Shown piece after piece: positions 58,333 to 64,000 of a stretch of 64,000 bases of DNA; position 1 is the stretch's first letter; every line of letters begins with the position of its first letter. The notes beneath the pieces are model-generated. The model was given only the letters and a program-made list of their open reading frames with translations. It was not told the origin of the DNA and did not search any database. The translations under genes were made by a program, and so were the position numbers. Source of the DNA: Nymphaea colorata (lineage: Eukaryota > Streptophyta > Magnoliopsida > Nymphaeales > Nymphaeaceae); the NCBI RefSeq assembly GCF_008831285.2, contig NC_045144.1:4952268-5016267 (forward strand). Reading direction: 5' to 3'.

Positions 58333-59735
58333 TTGAACACTGTTCGCAAGTGTTCCACATGGTTCCTCATGGAGCTGCTGTACACTACAATGTCATCAAG
58401 ATAGACTACCACGAACTTATCTAAGTACAGATAGAATATCTTGTTCATTAGAGTCGAAAAAGTGGCTGGGGCATTCGTCAACCCGAACGGCATTACCAAA
58501 AATTCAAAGGCACCGTAACGAGTGACGCAAGTTGTCTTTGGCTCATCGCCATCAACAATCCAAACATGCTAATATCCTTATTTGAGGTCTAACTTGGAAA
58601 ACACTTGAGCTTTGCCCAGTTGATCAAACAGATCTGCAATCAAAGGTAAATGGTACTTGTTCTTCACCGTTACCTTGTTCAACGCCCGATAATCCACACA
58701 TAGCCTTTTGGAGCTGTCATGCTTCGCTTGGAATAACACTGGTGCACCAAAAGGAGCTTTGGAGGGTCTGATTATACCTCCAGCTAGTATCTCGTCTAAT
58801 TGTCACCGAAGTTCTCTTAATTCTGCAGGGGCCATTCGATATGGTGTCATTGCTGGGGGTTTGGCACCAGGAAAGAGTTCAATGGCATGATCCACCTCAC
58901 GTCGAGGTGGCAGCCGTCTAAGGAGCTCCGCAGGCATTGTTCCTACGAATTCCGCTAAGAAAGGCACAAGTGCATCTGGGACCAAACCAGGGGAGTCATT
59001 AGTCACTTCCCTGATTGCCACCAAGTACGTCTCTTCGCCGTGCTTGAGGCTTTTCTTCAACTGAAGGGTAGATATCATTGCGGCTTTGCCCTTATCCCTT
59101 TTTATCGATGTTACTGGAACCATACAAGGAGACTTCTCGTCCATGATACTAATACTGCGTAGGTGCGGCATTGGGACCATTTTCGTTGTACTGAGGAGCT
59201 CCATGCCTAAGATCATCCGGAAATCATCCATCGGGACCACCGAGAAGTTGGCCCTTCCTGACCAACTCTCAATCTTCACAACCGCATCCCGGGCCACTCC
59301 GTGGATGGGGTTGGCCTCTGAGTTCACCGCCTTCATGCGTAACTCTTCCCTCTCAAGGGTTAGGCCTAGTCTCCTTGCCTCCTCAACTGAGACAAAGTTA
59401 TGTGTGGCTCCCGTGTCTACCATAGCCAGGGTAGATCTTTCATTTACCAGGATTTCCAAGTACATGAGGTCGTTAGAAGGTGTCGCTGTCACCTTCACTT
59501 TTTCCTCCATTTTTATGGTGTTCAGAAGTTGAAGTGCACCCATCTTTGGACCTTCCCCTTCTTCACCTTGTGCCACATTAGCAGATTGTCTTAAAGAGCT
59601 TGCTTGATTGTCCCTGTTTACACGCTTTGGACATTGCCTCCCTAAGTGATTGTGATCGCAAAACCAACATTTCAACACTCTATTCTGAGTGTTGTCGTTT
59701 TTGCGAAAGAAAGTTCTTCTTTTTTCACTTGGCAC
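58333..59735 (-). pseudogene. Element I protease and reverse transcriptase, 5' part of pol
   Basis: On the minus strand from 59,735: zinc knuckle CWFCDHNHLGRQC; retropepsin with intact MVDTGATHNFV (near 59,420) and MILGMELL; a linker; reverse transcriptase with [32 protein letters not shown] and [14 protein letters not shown] near 58,801-58,803 (Arg position) and further stops near 58,570 break the frame. Similarity to RT ends at HVEHLRTVF (58,333), where a 21-bp filler begins. All parts share one frame. Confidence 0.85.
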
Positions 59736-60760
59736 TGAGTTGATGGTTCATCTTTCTGTTTCCTTCGATCCTCTTTCTTTCCTCCATGGTCAGGCTTCTT
59801 CGACGGTTTGAAGGCGTTAGTGTAGCTCTTGCGCTGAGTAACAACCAAACATTCTGCTACCACATAAGCATCCTCCAAGGTCTCTGGATTACTCATTTCC
59901 ACTTCGGATTGTGCCCACGACTGAAGTCCCAAAATAAACCTGCTTAATTTATCTTGTTCTTGCATATCTGGGACATCTAACATCAGCCTTTGATAGGCCC
60001 TCACGTAATCTCGCAAGGATCTGGTATGTTTCAGTTCACCAACCATCCGATAGGCATGGCGTGTCGCATTCAGGGGCATGAAGTAAGTTCTTAACTCTCG
60101 CTGAAAATCATCGAAAGTGTCTATTGTGCAGATCCCCTTCTGAATGTCGAGTATTTTCCTTCTCCATCATGCCACAGCATCACCCTCTAGCAACATAGCC
60201 GCAATCTTGACTTGAACGTCGTCCCCCATAATGCCTTGCAAGTCCAGGTAATAGTCCACTTGGAATAAAAAGTTGTCGATCACTCGACTATCCTGAGTTC
60301 CGTTGTATTTAGCTGGTCTCTGAACGTCGACCCTCGCTGGCCGATCGTCACCTCCACCTACAGAGATTTGTCGCTGTAGTGTGCGGCTCTTTACCTGAAG
60401 TTCCTTGACTTCAGCCTGTAACGCGGTCACTGTGTCAGTCAGTGCCTAATTCATGGCCACTAGGTCGGCCACTTGTTCCCGCAGTACCTTCATTTCGTCC
60501 TTCATTTCCTTGAAGGACTCAGCTGCATTACGCAACGCTTCTTCATGAGTAGTTACGTCGGTAGCCAGCTTGTTCACGATCTCGGTCAGGTCTTCCTGAC
60601 CTTGGGATGTACCCATCTCGTTAGAATGGGCTACCCCCTTGCCCTTGGCACTTCGCATATTGTATTGAGTCGTCAGGGCTTCTTCCTCTTCGATCAACGA
60701 TTGTCGGAGGTCTCTTTCGATCAACGATCGTCGGCGTGTAGTTCTACACCGACTATCCAA
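59672..60760 (-). pseudogene. Element I gag
   Basis: One frame from 60,760 (Arg-rich start, then a coiled-coil stretch ESFKEMKDEMKVLREQVADL), stop TAG at 60,446, then AEVKELQVKSRTLQRQ, the gag-domain start VQRPAKYNGTQDSRVIDNFL and a stop at 60,167-60,169 just before WRRK, then ELKHTRSLRDYVRAYQRLML and LSRFILGLQSW. A one-base frameshift near 59,700 separates it from the zinc knuckle and protease. Confidence 0.8.
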
Positions 60761-60790
60761 CCGCTTCCCCAGATTGCCGAACCTGGGCTC

Positions 60791-60800
60791 TGATACTAGT
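60791..60800 (-). promoter_or_regulatory. Primer-binding site of element I
   Basis: The minus strand reads ACTAGTATCAGAGCCC directly after the LTR end TGACA, a variant of the initiator tRNA-Met site TGGTATCAGAGC. Confidence 0.65.
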
Positions 60801-61421
60801 TGTCATGGGCTAACAACTTCGGTCCGTGCGGCGCGACAAGAACCTAATTGCCCGCAAGCCTTCAAACCGCTGAACGGGGCGCAAAAGTAGTTTGAGAAAA
60901 CAATGTATAAAGAATGCTTGTGAATAAAGAAATCTCGCAATGTATTCGCTTGGAAAATTAGTACATCAGAAAGGTCAAGATCCAAAAAGGTCAAGACTCA
61001 TTTGTATGTCATCAGTACTCACCATACCAAAAAGGTGAGGACTCTTTTGAAAGGTCAGTTGGTCAAGACTCATTTGTATGTCATCAGTACTCACTATACC
61101 AAAAAAGTCAGGACTCATTGCAATTGTATGTCATTAGTACTCACTTGTCAACCAATTGTATGTCATTAGTACTCACTTGACAATGAGAAAGATAAGTAAG
61201 GAGAATGATCTCGACTTTACTTATATAGGATGGCCGAGGCCTCTTACAGGATTCTCATGCCGACCACCCAAAACAAGAAATCCCAATACTTGACACTTAG
61301 ACCGGTGGGAGGGTACTCCCTTACAAGTAAACATGCATAAGCAAATGACTCAACATAAGCAAAGGAAGCGCAATGCAAAACAAAGCAAAGGACTGTACAG
61401 ACTCCCAGACACAGGGAAAAA
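60801..61421 (-). repeat. 5' LTR of element I
   Basis: 621 bp, against 406 bp for the 3' LTR. The difference is a block at about 60,967-61,185. The outer end is mutated (gggaaaaa where the other LTR has ggggaaca). The two LTRs also differ by scattered substitutions, which fits an old insertion. Confidence 0.85.
60967..61185. repeat. Tandem repeats in the 5' LTR of element I
   Basis: Repeats of gtatgtcatcagtactcac, 'ggtcaagactcattt' and 'caattgtatgtcattagtac' words in several imperfect copies. Absent from the 3' LTR, where gtacatca joins gagaaagataag directly. Confidence 0.8.
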
Positions 61422-61426
61422 GTACA

Positions 61427-62519
61427 GGAAGTGCTTTTAATTTGGCGGATTCATATTCATAACACCTATTCGTCTATTTTGAGTAAGGGGTGTCGGTTGG
61501 GTATTCGAGTAAGGTTGTATGTGAAGCGTTAGAAGAAGAGAAGGAATGCATCACTGTATCAGAAGGGGAGGAGGTGGTAACGGGAAACCAGTCACATTAA
61601 GTTGATGGATAGCTCATCTCTTGTAGCTAGTTCTACTTATTTATCAAGCATATTGACAAAGGTGTGGCTAACATCCATGCTTGGTAGGTCCTGTACATTG
61701 TTTCCCCTGCCTTACCAAGGGGAACAACGTGGGGACTCGAACTTGGGTTGGGGAAAATGTATCCCTATCCCATGAACATGAAACCATATAAAAGACCTCC
61801 TTAGAGTCATATTTATATGGGTAGCAGTTTTATAGTTTCCTTATAGGTTCATAGAGCAACACAGCTTGGTCCTCTACTATGCATGCACCTCTCATTTCAT
61901 CAATTATGAAATGATCAAGGGCTTATGAATTAGGCTATGATAGAATGCATCTAAAGCATCCCATGAATTCAGTATAGATCATCTAGTCTGTCTAGTGAAT
62001 AAAAGAAATGCAGATAGATCAATGGCAGTTCACATAGGAAACTGGAACTCAAACGAGAACTAGCCAAAAGAATAACAGGGAGGAAAGGGGAAGGTGGTAC
62101 AGATCTGTCTCGGCTCCGAAGCCGTGGCGCATATGGCGTCTTTCACTGTATTATCTTTGGCGATCTTCCCTCTAGCTTCCTCCCAACCCTACCGAACCTC
62201 ACAATGCAGCAGGGCTTCAACTCTTCCCCACAAAGGATAGATGATGTACCAACAATCAACAAATGCACCAAGCAAGTTCACCTGGGTGGCCGCTCTCTGT
62301 CCCTTGCTCTGTTGGTCTCCTTTGCGGGAGAACCTCACCTTCAACTTTTCTTTCCGACTTTATGTAAGGGCTAAGTATTACTGTGGACAAGGGCCGAGAC
62401 AAGCAAACTTGAGCTTCCATGACGCGCTGACAGTTAACAAGACGGAGAGACGCCCATGAGGTGAGATAGTTAAGGATAATCCAGGAGCACATTCTCAACA
62501 AATATGTATGTGGCTCTAT
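61427..62519. other. Mostly non-coding flank with a possible captured coding piece
   Basis: The first 70 bp repeat the left flank of the composite element (ggaagtgcttttaatttgg, compare 45,394), so a tandem repeat existed at the insertion site. The stretch 62,007-62,090 resembles 13,613-13,690 (gagaactagccaaaagaa). ATG 62,133 opens 35 codons (MASFTVLSLAIFPLASS...) to TAG 62,238; one frame over, VHLGGRSLSLALLVSFAG follows. This is reminiscent of the N-terminus of a plastid-targeted protein with one frameshift, but the gene is not identified. Confidence 0.35.
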
Positions 62520-62856
62520 GACTGATATCTGATTGATGATACTGTTTCGACAAAATCAGATAAAAAAAATTTAATATTATCTGTTCTTAGCTGTTTCGTT
62601 CCACATGTCTCAGACATTTTTCACAATTGCTGACTCCACAGATCAAATTGTATAAGATCATTGTAATAAACATGTCACAAAATCGGCTGATGTAGCCCGA
62701 ACACCTATTGGCCGGCTCAGACTTATGTATCGGTTAGAGAAACCGATACACCTTGATGCCAAATGCTTATAGGACTGCTGACCTTTTTGCAGCTTCGATT
62801 GCTTACTCTCTTAAGAAAGATAACAAAAACATTAGTCTCTCTCTCTCTCTATGATC

Positions 62857-62864
62857 TATAAATA
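62857..62864 (+). promoter_or_regulatory. TATA-like box of WAT1-F3 (IR2 forward arm)
   Basis: tataaata, 134 bp before ATG 62,998, after a CT tract. Matches the element upstream of F2. Confidence 0.5.
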
Positions 62865-62997
62865 TAACCCCGTATGGCCCATCTTTCATTTCATTTCAGT
62901 GCTGATTTTGAAATGGGCAGCTTCAGCCCGTTCGCATCTTCTTTTCTCTGCATATTAATTCAAGAAGAGAGGGAGAGAGAGTTATCAAATATATATT

Positions 62998-63213
62998 ATG
63001 GAGGAGGGATCAATTAGTAATGAAAATTATTACAGTAGGAGGAGGAGAAGGGTAGAGGGGACGAAGGTGGCGGTCTGCATGGTGGTGGCGCAAGTGGTGG
63101 TAGCAGCGACAACCGTCCTCTACAAGATCTCCATAAACCGAGGGATGAGCCTCCGAGTCCTCATTGCTTACCGCTACATTTTCGGGGCCACCCTCCTCTG
63201 CCCTCTTGCTTTC
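62998..63213 (+). pseudogene. WAT1-F3: orphan WAT1 exon 1, forward arm of IR2
   Basis: Open from ATG 62,998 (MEEGSISNENYYS; helix MVVAQVVVAATTVLYKIS; ends GATLLCPLAF). The normal FLLER and donor are replaced by NWYKFS... and the frame then runs through the spacer and into the reverse arm to 63,564, giving a chimeric 188-codon frame whose second half is antisense WAT1 sequence. A transporter is not expected. Confidence 0.8.
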
Positions 63214-63324
63214 AATTGGTACAAGTTCTCATGTTTTTTTTTCCCCTCTGAACAAAATGGAGAAGGAGAAGACCAAAAATGGGTATATGTTTTAAATGGT
63301 GATCGGGTTAATTCATACACATAC

Positions 63325-63576
63325 CTCTCCAAGAAAAGACAAGAGGGCAGAGGAGGGTGGCCCCAAAAATGTCACGGTCAGGACTTAGAGGCTCATCCCT
63401 CGGTCTACGGAGAGGACTTGGAGGCTCATCCCTCTGTCTGTGGAGATCTTGTAGAGGACGGTCATCCCTGCTACTGCCACCTGTGCCACCACCATGCACA
63501 CCACCACCTTCATCCCTTCCACCCTTCTCCTCCTCCTACTGCAATAATTTTAATTACTATTTGATCCCTTGTCCAT
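63325..63576 (-). pseudogene. Facing WAT1 exon 1, reverse arm of IR2
   Basis: On the minus strand ATG at 63,576 is followed by MDKGSNSN and then TAA where other copies have GAA. The far end keeps the family's splice donor (GGAGAG|GTATG at 63,325/63,324), so this arm derives from a true exon 1, and the forward arm was added downstream of it. An internal duplication further disrupts the frame. Confidence 0.75.
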
Positions 63577-63710
63577 AATATATATTTGATAACTCTCTCT
63601 CCCTGTCTTCTTGAATTAATATTGCAGAGAAAAGAAGATGCGAACAGGCTGAAGCTGCCAATTTCAAAATCAGCACTGAAATGAGATGAAAGATAGGTCA
63701 TACAGGTTAC

Positions 63711-63717
63711 ATTTATA
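63711..63717 (-). promoter_or_regulatory. TATA-like box of IR2 reverse arm
   Basis: The minus strand reads gatctataaatgtaacc, 135 bp upstream of the reverse-arm ATG. With the box at 62,857 it places two convergent promoters around the inverted repeat. Confidence 0.5.
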
Positions 63718-63721
63718 GATC

Positions 63722-63724
<3 letters not shown>

Positions 63725-63763
<39 letters not shown>

Positions 63764-63846
63764 GGTGAGGCATGCCAGGTATGCCGGGGCTGGCATGCCC
63801 GGCATGCCTTACCTACTCTCTGCATTAAGCAGGCCGGGCATGCCTT
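63725..63846. repeat. (GA)n tract and cluster of GGCATGCC palindromes
   Basis: A GA run (63,725-63,759) is followed by several copies of the palindrome ggcatgcc or its near variants between 63,765 and 63,846 (for example ggctggcatgcccggcatgc). The IR1 flank at 11,723-11,739 has two. Purpose unknown; could be a slippage product or a protein-binding cluster. Confidence 0.6.
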
Positions 63847-64000
63847 CTTTCCTCATTTCTCTCATTTAAGTCTCTACTTGGCATTATAATTTGTCTCATT
63901 AAATGGAAATTTTCTGAGCTGAAATCCTCCCTCCATCTGGAACTTACAGGTTTGTTACACATCGACTGCAGGTCAAAAGAAGCCCTTTTGCAAAACAGAT

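Larger units (their letters stand above)
45481..61421 (-). mobile_element. Composite retroelement: Ty3/Gypsy element I with nested DNA
   Basis: Outer LTRs lie at 45,481-45,886 (3') and 60,801-61,421 (5'), flanked by the 5-bp target duplication gtaca (45,476-45,480 and 61,422-61,426). On the minus strand the order is PBS (tatcagagcc near 60,791), gag, zinc knuckle and protease, reverse transcriptase to about 58,333, then foreign DNA (58,332 down to 47,797), then RNase H, integrase and chromodomain-like tail, polypurine tract and 3' LTR. The foreign part contains element II, the WAT1-G' segment and an inverted RT piece. Stops and frameshifts throughout show it is dead. Confidence 0.85.
62833..63745. 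repeat. Inverted repeat IR2 of WAT1 promoter, leader and exon 1
   Basis: The forward arm is about 62,833-63,213 and the reverse arm about 63,335-63,745, with a spacer near 121 nt. Both arms contain, from outside to inside, a CT/GA tract, a TATA-like box, the leader (cagtgctgattt...), the start-codon region and WAT1 exon 1. The arms pair over most of their length with scattered mismatches. The reverse arm has an internal duplication of about 38 bp (gagggatgagcctccaagtc, twice, 63,384-63,450). The structure predicts convergent transcription and a long hairpin RNA. Confidence 0.85.

Noticed and set aside
60967-61185. CRISPR-like repeats
   Set aside because: Repeat units are imperfect, spacing is irregular and they lie inside a plant LTR.
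62998-63564. 188-codon frame as a novel fusion protein
   Set aside because: The first half is WAT1 exon 1 and the second half is the antisense of the same exon from the inverted arm; the frame is a by-product of the hairpin.

Overview
This window is nuclear DNA from a flowering plant. The evidence is split genes with GT/AG introns, TATA boxes, Ty3/Gypsy and Ty1/Copia elements with plant-type primer-binding sites (complementary to initiator tRNA-Met), many MITE-like repeats and long TA, GA and CA microsatellites. I cannot name the species. No tRNA, rRNA, CRISPR array or bacterial-type operon was seen.

The main content is a tandem cluster of WAT1-related (nodulin-MtN21/EamA-type) transporter genes in several states of decay. 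By exon-by-exon reading only one copy is complete: WAT1-C (34,495-39,178, minus, seven exons, 384 codons). WAT1-A (732-2,597, minus) is open but runs off the left edge. WAT1-B (5,581-9,573, minus) is the duplicate of C and carries a nonsense codon in exon 4 and a 183-bp solo LTR in exon 3. WAT1-E, WAT1-A', WAT1-G and WAT1-G' are fragments with nonsense codons, frameshifts and lost splice sites. A segmental duplication explains much of the layout: 2,312-11,345 is collinear with 30,709-42,152, so A/B/F1 pair with A'/C/F2.

The most unusual structures are inverted duplications of WAT1 exon 1 with the 5' ends outward, so the two exon copies face each other. They lie at 11,106-11,546, at 62,833-63,745 (arms of about 380-410 bp, spacer about 120 bp, a TATA-like box in each arm), and as a spaced version at 41,812-45,292. 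The forward arms keep an open exon-1 frame, but they lack the usual splice donor. The facing arms are broken by stops. The likely output is hairpin or double-stranded RNA homologous to WAT1 transcripts, that is, a candidate young siRNA/MIRNA-type locus. This is inference; no expression can be seen from sequence.

Between the duplicates (11.7-30.7 kb) are a small acidic ORF with its own promoter-like region (13,944-14,099), long-inverted-repeat DNA elements (15.6-18.8 kb), an unfamiliar two-exon gene (20,502-21,630), a B3/REM-type pseudogene (about 24.1 kb), and WAT1-E with a truncated Copia element (5' LTR plus gag) in the place of its exon 6.

From 45,476 to 61,426 lies a 16-kb composite retroelement. 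A minus-strand Ty3/Gypsy element (I) is bounded by its two LTRs and a 5-bp target duplication. Inside it are a plus-strand chromodomain-type Gypsy element (II; gag-pol in one frame with three stops), a duplicated WAT1 pseudogene segment, and an inverted piece of reverse transcriptase. Junctions with microhomology and a 21-bp templated filler suggest break repair or template switching. From 62.5 kb the sequence returns to the WAT1 exon-1 duplication and continues beyond the right edge.
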